64,000 nt of DNA, taken from positions 26,350,001-26,414,000 of the forward strand of contig NC_079883.1 in NCBI RefSeq assembly GCF_029227915.1, given 5' to 3'. The position numbers and the translations under genes were made by a program. The DNA is from Hydractinia symbiolongicarpus (taxonomy: Eukaryota > Cnidaria > Hydrozoa > Anthoathecata > Hydractiniidae). The notes beneath the pieces were generated by a model. The model searched no databases and was not told the DNA's origin. It was given only the letters and a program-made list of their open reading frames with translations. This document shows, piece by piece, positions 46,801-58,163 of the stretch. Position 1 is the first letter of the stretch; the number at the start of each line of letters is the position of its first letter.

Positions 46801-49800
46801 TGTGGACCTTTGAAAGTAATATAAAGAATTATTATAAGAATATGATTTTATAAAATACAATCGAAGTCACAACGTTTTGTACGCCACAATACATTATCTT
46901 GTGCCACTATGCAAACAATTGTTTACAAGTTAAGGTGGCAGTAACCCTTTTAAAAATCGGAAATTTTTTCGTTACATAATTAGCTACGAAAGGGTATTTT
47001 TACACTATATATGCATATTTTTTCTGTTATAACACACTTGTCACAATTTTATAGCTATAATACTATTATCATTAACCAAAAATATTCAGCCTCAACAATT
47101 CATCTTTAGCCCTATTATGCCTGGAGAGGGCACAAACTGCCCGTCGCCTTTTTCACTAGGCATAACTTTAGATACACATGTGAATAAATGCTAAAATTTT
47201 GTGACCTTTTCCTTTCTTTTATTTTTGCTTCTGATGAAAAAAAAAATTTTGGGAAAAATTTTGTACTTTGCCGGGGGTATTGCTTTTTTTGGGCGATGGT
47301 AAATTTTTTGGAATTTTGAAAACCGTTGACATTCATGTAAGAATGTTATAAGATGTTGTATTGGGTAAATAATTATTTATTACTTGTATATTGGTTACTA
47401 AGTGATAACCAAGGTGTTGCTAAGGTAAAATATGGTTACTAGGGACAAAAAGCAGACCAGATTTGAAGGAATATAGATCCAGCAAATTGACGTCATTTGG
47501 GATCCCAATGACGTCATTATATTGTTTTCCTTTTCTCCATTATCTTTAAATGTCCTGTTTTACATATATGCCAAGTATAATGACATGAGGAGCATCAATA
47601 TTTCTGGTAGAAGGGATCTTTTTATCTTTATCGTTAAAATAAGATTTTTTTGCCGAAATGACGTCATTTTTATCCCAATGACGTCATTAAAATTACTTTT
47701 TTCATGTGAAACACATATTTTGGTATTCATTCCACAAATCTACGAAGAATTAAGGCCATATCATTAGTAACACGCGAAAAATTAAAACGTACTGAAAAAT
47801 TGGAAAAATGACCATATTTCACATGTGTGACGTCATTTGTAATCCTTATGACGTCATCAAATTACTTTTTTTACCTGGATTGAGTTTGTACTGAGACATT
47901 CTCCAATTGAACCAAGTTTATGGCCCGCAGGCACTTTGTGCCCCCCCCCCCCCCCCTCCAGTGTTACAAGGGGAAAAAAGCTCAGGTATAATAGGGTTAA
48001 AATAAAATTCATGAATAATTAATTAGTTCTGCCGAATATAATTTTGTTGCAATCGCATAAAAATGTTTCACTGTGTCCCCAATATACTCATTCTGCAACA
48101 TTTTTCGCTCAAATTTTTTGTTGCTGCAACAATAAAAAATTCAAATCAATTTGAATTTTTTATTGTTGCTGCAACAAAATTTCATGCTGCAAATGAGGAT
48201 TGAGAAATTTGTCCCCGCACTTGGAGGGGAATTTTTGCAACATTTTTTGTTTTAACCAATCAAATTCGTTTAAAATGGCGGAAGATCAAGTAAAGTAAAA
48301 ACTTTCGGAAGAAGAAAAAATGAAATTATTAAATTTTATACGAAAAACAAATCGTTGTAACCATGGCCTTGTCCAAATAGATCGTTTGGATTGTTTTTTC
48401 TTTGTTTCTTCTTCATCAAGAAGAAGTGCAATAGAAGCGATTATTATACTTCGATCAATTGCAACGGCCATCTTTAATCACTGTCACACATGTTTTGGTT
48501 TCATTTTCATAAATTTTGTTTCATGTGCTGGAACTCATGCGACACGGAAACATCCTTGCATGCGATTGCAACAAAATTTTTAAAATTTCTAAGGTATGTG
48601 ATGTTAAAGATTTCAGCTGCAGAGTTAGTTTAATTGTGTATAGCTATACTTTATATGTATTTTTCTGTAAATCGATTTCTCCATAGAATTATGCAGTCTA
48701 AAAAACAAAAGACTGATTGAATCCGATGTCATTGGACCTGGATCGATAAATGGAATGCTATCAGGAAAACATTATAATCGATGTGTTATGATTCATAAAC
48801 TTTTATAGGAGGTTCTCGAAAAGCGATGTTATAACGCCTTCCTTCTTTCACTTGGCGAGGATGAGAAAGAGGCCATTAATTCAATATTTCGAAATATGGA
48901 GTACTCTATCCAAACAGCGGATTTTTTCAATATGGCACATCCATTCACTTTCAAGGTGATCGAGGAAAAATACAGAACTGTCATTCAACAGTGTAGAGAA
49001 ACCAATTCCACATTTGACTATTGGAGCAGTTACATCGACATGGTGCAGATACTACTTGCTTTCACTAGAGCAACACGTGCAAGTGACTGGAATTTGCATC
49101 TTGCTTCAATAAGATCAATGCTACCATGGTTCTTCGCCTACGACCGTGTAAATTACTCCAGATATTTGACAGCGTATTGGTACGAAATGAATACATTAGA
49201 AGAATCGCATCCAGGTAGGTACTTCGCTATCTTGCTTCATAAATAATAAGGTTTTCCATTCTCTTTATCAGGATCTACCAGTGATATCATTTAAAATTGG
49301 ACCGTTCAAAGGCAAAGCAGACATGGTTCTTCAAGTGTCCCATGTGATATAACGATCGAACAGATGGCCAATCGTGATTGTAAAGTTAAAGGTGGCATTA
49401 TTGGATTTACTTTGCAAAAAGATTATGTTCACAGATGGTTGCTGTCTCAACCAGAACGATCTTCAATTTCCCGGAAATATGAAGAAATGGCCGGAACAAT
49501 GAGCCCGGAAATGTATTAACATCTTCATATAAGTTTCCGTTAGTTACTTGAGTTAGGATTATAGTAATAATCATACCTTATAGGAGCCGAAAAAACCTCG
49601 ATGCGTCCAGCATTAAAAGGCATTATCAAGTACTGGAGAGTATCGAAACTACTATTGAAATGATGCGAGATCCATTCGAGTGGTTTAGTGCTGGTTTAAT
49701 TAACAGTGGAGCTGTTGCTAGTGAAGCAGTTGCTAATGACCTTTTAACAGCCAAAAAAGTAGGGGAGTTGAAATTTCAAACTTTCGTCAAAGAGAATGTT

Positions 49801-52800
49801 ATATCAGAACAGCCAGATTTATTTTCTATTATTTTATTTTCCACCATCAAGCAAAGTAAGCTAAAAACATTTTCTATCCTCAGCAAATTTACAGCAAGTG
49901 ACCACAGCAAAAACCCAAAAGAATTTTCGGAAGACATCAGAGGAATAAAGATAGCAGACGACGAATGCATGGTATCATTTGATGTCACATCACTCTACAA
50001 AAATGTTCCCATAAAAGACACCCTAAACATCATTAAAGACCTTACCGAAAACGATGCTGCATTCGGTGAAAAGACTAAGATTTCAGTACCAGATTTTCTG
50101 CGTTTAGTCGAACTTGTTCTAACCAAAACATGGTATCTGTTTAACAAGAACTACTACACTCAAACAGACGGAGTTGCCATGCCCTGCATCATCAGTAGTC
50201 GCAGAAATATACATGCAAGCACACGAGACAACAGCATTAGTCACATCAGACAGACGTCCAAAGGTTTGATAAAGATTTGTTGACGACGTATTCGCCATAA
50301 TCAAAAGATCTCATCTAGAAGAGTTCCATGAACACGTCAACGGCCTACATCGACAAATCAAGTTCACTGTTGAGCTTGAACACGATGGAAGTATCGTTTT
50401 CCTGGACACTTTGGTCAAACGCAAGAATGGTTCCATTTCAGTTTCAGTGTATCGCAAACCAACACACACTGACCAGTACCTTAACTTCGAATCAAACCAT
50501 CAGAAATCTTGCAAAGAAAGTGTCATATCTTCATTACTGAATCGTGCCAACAGCGTAGTCAGTGACAAACAGGAGAGGAAAGAAGAAATTCGACGTGTAA
50601 GAAATGCATTAATCGCAAATAGACACAGTCATAAAGTCATCACGCAAGTAAGAAATAAAATGAAGAGAAGATGCAACGGAGACAACAAGGAAACATCAGA
50701 GGATTTCATCGCATCAACATTCCTACCCTTTGTATCAAGTACTAGCGAGATCCTTCGTCGAATTTTAAGGCAACACAAGATCAAATGCATTCTTAACTCT
50801 AAAGACACCCTAAAAAGCACTTTGTCTAAACCAAAAGACAAAATAAACCTGGAAGAACAATGCAATGTTGTTTACGAAATCGCGTGTAAAGATTGTGACG
50901 CAGTGTACATAGACGAAACAAAAAAAAAGTTTAAGCAACGAGTGCAAGAACATATGCGCGCAGTGAGAAGCGGAGATGTGAAGTAAAACGAAATTGAGGA
51001 CCACAGCTGGAGCAGAAGTCATCAGTTTAATTGGGATGAGAAGAAAATCACTGACAGAGAATCCTGAACAACGCCCAGGAAGATTAAAGAAACCATCAAC
51101 AGTGTAGCACGTAACAAACACATAACAGCATCTCGTATCAACTTCCTGAGATTTGGTTACCAGTCCTACAGAAGAAGTATTTACCTACATCTAGGTCCGA
51201 AAATGTTAATTACCGTAATTAACTGTAATTATCAGCTCGTTTCTGATTGGTTAATTTTTATGAATTTCGATCCTCTGCAATTATATAAGTACATGCTCAA
51301 CATCATTTTACTTTGCCCGATGATGGGAGAAGGATCTCCCGGAACGTCGGCTACTAAACTATCATGTTCAAGAAATGATAAACTTTCATGCTGATACTAT
51401 AATTTTAGATTCTATGGCGATCATACAAGCTCTTAAAGCAGCAAAGAGTCGACATTCAGATTACTCGCGTCTCAAATTTTCAGGATTTTAATCGCCAGTG
51501 GTAGGAAATACAGCGCCAAGTATGTTCACTTTATTGGAAATAGGTACCCTGACATAAGTATCACAAATGCTGAAAGATCACGAGGAGCTGACGGAAGACA
51601 ACAGGTTGTGGCCATCATTGGGAGAGCTCAAAAGACCCCAATTCAATGGAAGAAGTTTTTATCCGTTGGAAAAAACAAAAAGTCTCTCTTAAATTTCTTG
51701 GCATCAGCATGGCAGCTTTATACTTCAGAGGAATTTCAATGTAAGACCATATACGTCACATCAGATGATAAATGTTATATCCTATCTCCTAGTGCGGATG
51801 AAATTGTTCTACTTCATTGGTTCCTCAGCTTGAGTGTAATCATGAAGAAGCGGATACTAGGTTGATATTACATGCTATCTTTGCATTGCAGTCAAATGTA
51901 CTAATACGCACTCCTGATACAGATGTCGTTATTGTGGCTGTTGCATCAGCTAAAGATTTTAATCATCGTTTTTATGTGGAAACTGGCGTTAGCGAACAAA
52001 ATCGAATTCTCCATGTGCAAACATCGCGAACTCCCTTGGTGAAGTTACTGATGCTCTCGTCGGACTTCACGCCTTCACAGGTTGCGATTCAGTTAGCTCC
52101 TTTCATAGAAAAGGAAAAAAGAAATGCTTTGACGCAATGAAAACCAAGCCACTTTACATAGATTTTTTTTCAACCCTCGGAGATGGAGCAGTTGCTACGG
52201 AAGAGATCTATAATAAAGCTGCTGTCTTTGTTTGCAGTTTATACGGTTTTCAGAAAGTATCTTCAACAATCAATAGTACAAGATTGTACCTTTTCACTCG
52301 TGGAAAGCAGCGTTTTCATTTTATTTTATTTTATCGGGTAGCATTAAGATCTTCGCTATGATCTTCTGAGACTTAACATTCTTAATATTATAATTTCTAA
52401 CAATCATATAAGGCTTAGGCAAGAATATAATAACTAATGGCGACAAAACTTTGTCCATTTACAGCCAAAATGTTGCTTTTTCATGTTATCGAGTATCGAT
52501 ACATAACGATATCACACGATAAAGGAATAATCGCATGTTAAATGCAGTTTTTGAAAATATTTTTGCATTAAGTAAGTTAGTTGTATGTACTTTTTAAAAA
52601 AGAAAAGTTTTGGCTTTGTTGTAATGTTATAATTAGTTAGAAACGCGTAAAATCGATAATGCACTATATCACACGATAACACATTTTTAAACCCTTAATT
52701 ACACGAAAACTGCGGGGTATCGAGATTGGTAACATCGATAATATAAATCAGTACAACCCAAAACGCAAATTTAACCAAAAAAATATTGGTCACCAAATAT

Positions 52801-53935
52801 GGGCAACGAAAATTATTTTAGAGAGCTTTTTATTGAACATAGCCCACGGCCTAGTGGCTTAAGTCTACGTGCTTTCGAAATTTTACAGAAAGAAATGACG
52901 TAACTATTGAAGAAAAACGTTACTAAGAACAAAAATGGCGCATTATGCAGAAATTTAAGACGATCTTCATTATGCTACACTGCACGAGCTTTAACTTTCG
53001 ATAACATTTTCGTTTTACTTTAAAATTTTCAGACATGCTTGGTGAGTCATGCAGCCATGATACGGTGTGCGGAAATCTTTTTATTCGAAATATTCTTTTT
53101 TAACAGCGTTTGATGCAGCAGGGGATGCTAACGAAGAATCTTTTGAAGAAATCAAAAGGCTATTGTTAAAAAAAAATGAACAAAAAAAATCCGCACACCG
53201 TTTTAACAGGTTTAACCCAAGGTTCATTTAAAAACAGAAGCTGATGAAAAATAACGGGATTGTAAAAGGTTGGAGCTCGTAGAAGCCAATTTTTTCTTGT
53301 TAATGATGCATTTTTAAATAGAAATTTCTCTTGACTCAGCAATTTTAGTGTTAAGTTAAAATCATTTTATTCTGTATTAAGGCCTATATTTTCAGGAAAT
53401 TGTAAAAAATGGTATAAATAAAACACTGAGTACATAATTCAACTATTTGGACAGCTAAAAAAAAGGGTTACTTTCACCATGCGTAAAATCGTAGCTGTGA
53501 AAATTATGCATGCGCAAACCTTTTTTATGTTTTGTTTCTACTTTGTTCTCAATATGTGTTTTTGTAGTTTACAGAATATCCTCATGTACATTGTAACGGC
53601 GGCAACCCTTCAATCTTTGAAACCTTGAACACTGAACTCAAAAACTCAAAAACAAATGATAATAAAAAAAATATAAGCAGTTATTAATCACACTATGATA
53701 ACAGTTTAGAAACAACTTTGTATCAATCTTAGTTCTTCTTTAGGAAATTTTTTGTGGCGTTGTTTTTTAACAAGCCATTTGCTTGCTATTGCGAAGAATT
53801 ACAAATAAAGTCAGAAATTATTACCTAACTGTCACTTTCAATCTTTTCCCTGGAAGTTTGTACATAAATTTTTTACTTACCAATAAATGTTATACAAAAG
53901 ATGAGTAATACAGTCCAAACATTGGCGCCGTTCAT
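34710..53935 (-). CDS. Gene B: kinase-less ROR-like receptor (CRD-kringle-TM-tail)
   Basis: Six exons (53935-53877, 41078-40878, 39814-39450, 36145-35885, 35177-35052, 34852-34710) join to 1155 nt, giving 384 aa and a TAA stop. All borders are GT-AG and the phases agree throughout. The order is signal peptide, Frizzled-type CRD, kringle, a transmembrane helix with aromatic and basic border, then about 60 cytoplasmic residues with no kinase or known motif. It is paralogous to gene A, with exon-by-exon matching. The CRD has a changed cysteine set. Intron 1 is 12.8 kb and packed with transposons, so exon 1 is the least certain; its link rests on similarity to gene A exon 1 and on phase. A surface co-receptor or decoy for Wnt-type ligands is possible but inferred. 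Confidence 0.75.
35052..35177 (-). CDS. Gene B exon 5: transmembrane helix
   Basis: Acceptor TTCTTCACAG; the exon reads TIVHKMYPRKIK, then the helix LVFAVLVPTLLFMLLLLL, then WWKCWSQRSTD and donor GTGGGT. The basic residues before it and WWK after it fit a type I membrane protein. Confidence 0.8.
35271..35311. repeat. Perfect 18-bp hairpin in a gene B intron
   Basis: Arms 35271-35288 and 35294-35311 are exact complements with a 5-base TTTTG loop. It lies between the transmembrane and kringle exons. Confidence 0.85.
35885..36145 (-). CDS. Gene B exon 4: kringle domain
   Basis: A 261-nt exon with all six kringle cysteines (HCYEG, KKCLPW, NFCRNPQG, APWCYV, EYCDVP, PEC). Acceptor TTTTTATAG, donor GTACGA. 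Very close to gene A exon 4. Confidence 0.9.
36810..37549 (+). mobile_element. Helitron-like element, copy 2 (first of a tandem pair)
   Basis: The unit starts TCTCTTATAATAATACG after A (36809) and ends with hairpin GTGGATTTTTCCAC, GGGCTTTATCGA and CTAG at 37546-37549. It is 740 bp and non-coding, and carries several GACGTCA blocks. The next copy starts on the very next base. Confidence 0.7.
37550..38292 (+). mobile_element. Helitron-like element, copy 3 (second of a tandem pair)
   Basis: It starts TCTTATATAATAATACG immediately after the CTAG of copy 2 and ends at GGGCTTTATCTACCAG (CCAG for CTAG). At 743 bp it is nearly the length of copy 2 and aligns with it end to end with moderate divergence. 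Confidence 0.7.
38293..39449. other. Gene B intron 3, remaining part
   Basis: AT-rich intron DNA. The plus-strand frame at 38644-38955 has no recognisable domain. Nothing else was seen. Confidence 0.35.
39450..39814 (-). CDS. Gene B exon 3: main part of the Frizzled-type CRD
   Basis: A 365-nt exon, three bases shorter than its gene A partner. It keeps SPPCRK, QLACFLRHPTC and KLCPDEF but reads CRKIW where gene A has CRRIC, and YLYVNFP where gene A has SDCSNFP. Two new cysteines appear (KICEC, SLCKLC). Acceptor TTATTAG, donor GTAAGT. Confidence 0.85.
40878..41078 (-). CDS. Gene B exon 2: start of the CRD
   Basis: A 201-nt exon reading CRSYSDVLPNGACLQHL, with CRD cysteines C1 and C2, then NQSI and LLKRKKRKVF. 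Same length and phase as gene A exon 2. Confidence 0.85.
41359..41531 (+). mobile_element. Short Helitron-like element
   Basis: Starts TCTCTTATATCAATACC after A, carries GTCTGTCTGTGC, and ends GCTAACAA plus CTAG before T. It is 173 bp, non-coding, in gene B intron 1. Confidence 0.55.
41532..47109. other. Gene B intron 1, repeat-rich without genes
   Basis: A reverse Helitron-like 3' end lies at about 42735, and a reverse CTAG/TC junction at about 46010-46050. Two diverged copies of one repeat family lie at about 43900-44420 and 46080-46340 (shared ACTTGCTTTGCCAT and TACACCAGGG). The block GTTCTTAACTTTCTTGACAA recurs near 44590 and 44843. No gene was supported. Confidence 0.4.
43221..43550. 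repeat. 172-bp direct repeat, two units, pyrimidine-rich
   Basis: TTTTCTACTTCTAA begins at about 43221 and again at about 43393. Each unit ends near TTTTTTGGTGGC. Both are T/C-rich and non-coding. Confidence 0.65.
47110..47996. mobile_element. piggyBac-like non-autonomous element, copy 2
   Basis: Inverted ends begin CCCTATTATGCCTG and CCCTATTATACCTG. The right flank is TTAA; the left reads TTAG, one base off. The 887-bp length and the C-run next to CTTTGTGCC match the element at 24880-25772. The interior holds three tandem blocks of about 170 bp, each with a pair of TGACGTCA palindromes. Confidence 0.7.
47488..47856. repeat. Three ~170-bp blocks with paired TGACGTCA sites
   Basis: TGACGTCA occurs at 47488, 47509, 47659, 47679, 47828 and 47849. 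Spacing within pairs is 21, 20 and 21 bp, and pairs recur every 169-171 bp. The octamer is the consensus CRE/ATF half-site palindrome. Confidence 0.8.
48040..48580 (-). mobile_element. Harbinger-type MITE with transposase fragment
   Basis: The ends carry a perfect 19-bp inverted repeat, AATTTTGTTGCAATCGCAT. Between them a minus-strand frame (48471-48286) reads IALLLDEEE and KRSIWTRPWLQR, like the N-terminus of PIF/Harbinger transposases. A second palindrome with arms of about 31 bp fills 48116-48179. The target duplication is not clear. It lies in gene B intron 1. Confidence 0.55.
49891..51380 (+). mobile_element. 5'-truncated Penelope-like retroelement with GIY-YIG domain
   Basis: The reverse transcriptase starts near KNPKEFSEDI (49910). 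Motif A reads SFDVTSLYKNVPI and motif B region TDGVAM; after a frameshift, motif C reads FVDDVFAIIKRS (from about 50278). The frame at 50411-50986 continues through VYRKPTHTDQYLNFES to a GIY-YIG endonuclease domain, VYEIACKDCDAVYIDE, where the usual YIGET reads YIDET. A stop at 50984-50986 and later breaks inactivate it. The 3' part holds a hammerhead-like structure. It is inserted in the EEADTR-family gene in the same orientation. Confidence 0.8.
51316..51350 (+). ncRNA. Hammerhead-ribozyme-like motif of the Penelope element
   Basis: The order is CCGATGA, a perfect 6-bp stem GGGAGA/TCTCCC (51325-51330 with 51335-51340) closed by AGGA, then GGAAC and GTC. This follows the minimal hammerhead plan CUGAUGA, stem II, GAAAC, GUC found in Penelope-like elements. 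One core U is C, and the GAAA box reads GGAA, so cleavage activity is doubtful. Confidence 0.5.
52371..53876. other. Gene B intron 1, proximal part
   Basis: A 12-bp inverted repeat ACGGTGTGCGGA (53062-53073 and 53190-53201) may bound a small MITE. Between and after its arms, 53107-53230 reads DAAGDANEESFEEIKRLL on the plus strand, which looks like coding remnant but is unrecognised. Confidence 0.35.
53877..53935 (-). CDS. Gene B exon 1: signal peptide
   Basis: ATG at 53935 opens a short exon ending NVWTVLLIFCITFIGK, a compact hydrophobic signal peptide. The border reads GGTAAGTAA as in gene A, and the second GT gives the right phase for exon 2. Confidence 0.65.
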
Positions 53936-55510
53936 CTTTTTTTCTTTTCTTTTCAGCTTATGTTGAGTATTTTAGTTGCTTCGTGCTGATGAGGTCAGTG
54001 AAAGTAATTATCCTAAATGGGAATTTACCTGCCCGAAAAATTCACGGGAATTTACCCGTCGTCACTCGTAGTTACCATCTTTGACGCACAGACTAACAGC
54101 AAGCAACTTAATAAATATCCATGGATATTAGTAAAAGAACTATTTGTTATCACCTCGTATTTGATGCTTGTAATAAAACTTACAAAACTTTTTCAATAGT
54201 TAAATTTTTGTCAGGGGGTTTCCACCTTGATATTATATGCAAATGCACAACAATATATGAATTTAAAGACTTAATTAATAAAATAATGGAATGCATTTAA
54301 TTTAATTTTCATTAAGTGAAAGAAGGAAACGTTATATTACTAACAAGAAAATAGTTTGTAAAGAGTAAGAAAGCATTACAAAGGTATGTACAAACTACAC
54401 TCTAGCTTCGTTCATGACCAAAACCTCATTTAGATCTGCTCAAAGTTTATTAACACTGTTCAGTTGTAAATGAGGGGAAAAGAGTGTGTGTTAACATAAA
54501 AATGCGCGTTGCAGCAATAAATATATCGTATTTTTTATTTACGTTAACAACTAACCACCTGACCAAATATGCACATAAAGTTGTCATTTTTTATTATCTT
54601 GTGACGTGTGTTGGCCAAGTATGTTCTATGGTAAGGCAACATGAGAGCTGTAGGGTATTATTGCCCTTTCCCGTTTGTCAACCAACCTCCTTACCAGAGT
54701 ATTTTGCCTTATTGAAAAACAACGTATTGGTGACGCAATGGCTTATAATTTTTGAAGATTACGCCTTGAAGTAGTTGATGCACGTTGTCTCTCTGTCAAA
54801 TATGTTCTTTCCGTGTGTCATTTAAAGCGATGTTTACGGAAATTCTTTTATTCTCTATATCACATGAACAAAGAGGTATTCTTAGGAGAAATTAGATCAA
54901 ATGTGGCACAAAAGTCATTTTCTATTTTCTGAGTTATCATTGTAACCTTTAAAACACAATGTGAGTAAAGGGCTTGCATCTGTTGAGTTTTCATATTCAA
55001 AATGATTGGAACAGAAAACATTAAAAGTGGCTACCTTTGCTCAAAGTTAGTTTTGATTTAGAAAGCCTTATTTTCCCATCCTGCATTGCGAAGTAATAAA
55101 ATTTAAAAATGGTAGTACTATCAGTAAAAAGGTCTATTTTACAACAGTTATTTCTTTCGGTATGTTGTATAAGGTTAACAAAATTTTAACATAAAATTGG
55201 AAAAACAGGTTTCAGTCAGAAATTTTAGTAAAGCAGAAATCAATTCTTTCAGTAAATATTTTTACCTGAAAATTTTGAAACATACAACCTGTAAAAGTAA
55301 AATCAACTAAATGTATTGGATACCATCTACTCTCACAAATGTTTACCCAAAATGTATAACATAAACGGTTAACAACACAAGTAAAAATGTCAAAAACCAG
55401 TTTGTAATACATTTGGTCAATACTCTAAGTTCAATTGTCTTTCTGCAAACATTTGTGACAATTAATAAAAATCACATACAGTTCTCCTAATTAAACATTA
55501 CAGAAACTAT
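53936..55510. other. Upstream region of gene B
   Basis: The promoter of gene B should lie here, but no specific element could be recognised. A degenerate GAAAAATTCACGGG Helitron-like end lies near 54025. No gene was supported. Confidence 0.3.

Positions 55511-58163
<2,653 letters not shown>

Larger units (their letters stand above)
48809..52370 (+). pseudogene. Decayed EEADTR-family gene, split by a Penelope-like insertion
   Basis: Plus-strand exons recall a multicopy protein family known to me only as uncharacterised. The first exon (48809-49216, donor GTAGGT) holds ASDWNLHLASIRSMLPWFFAY. The second (about 49272-49525) holds CDITIEQMANRDCKVKGG. The third (about 49583-49890) holds NDLLTAKKVGELKFQTF and LKTFSILSKF. 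After the insertion the gene resumes at about 51383 with ILDSMAIIQALKAAK, KTPIQWKKFLSVGKNKKSL, EADTRLILHA, TPDTDVVIVAVA and GLHAFTGCDSVSSF. The acidic EEADTR, PDTD and GCD motifs resemble PIN/FEN-type nucleases (inference). Frameshifts near 51830 and 52050 and the insertion make it dead. It lies antisense in gene B intron 1. Confidence 0.65.
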
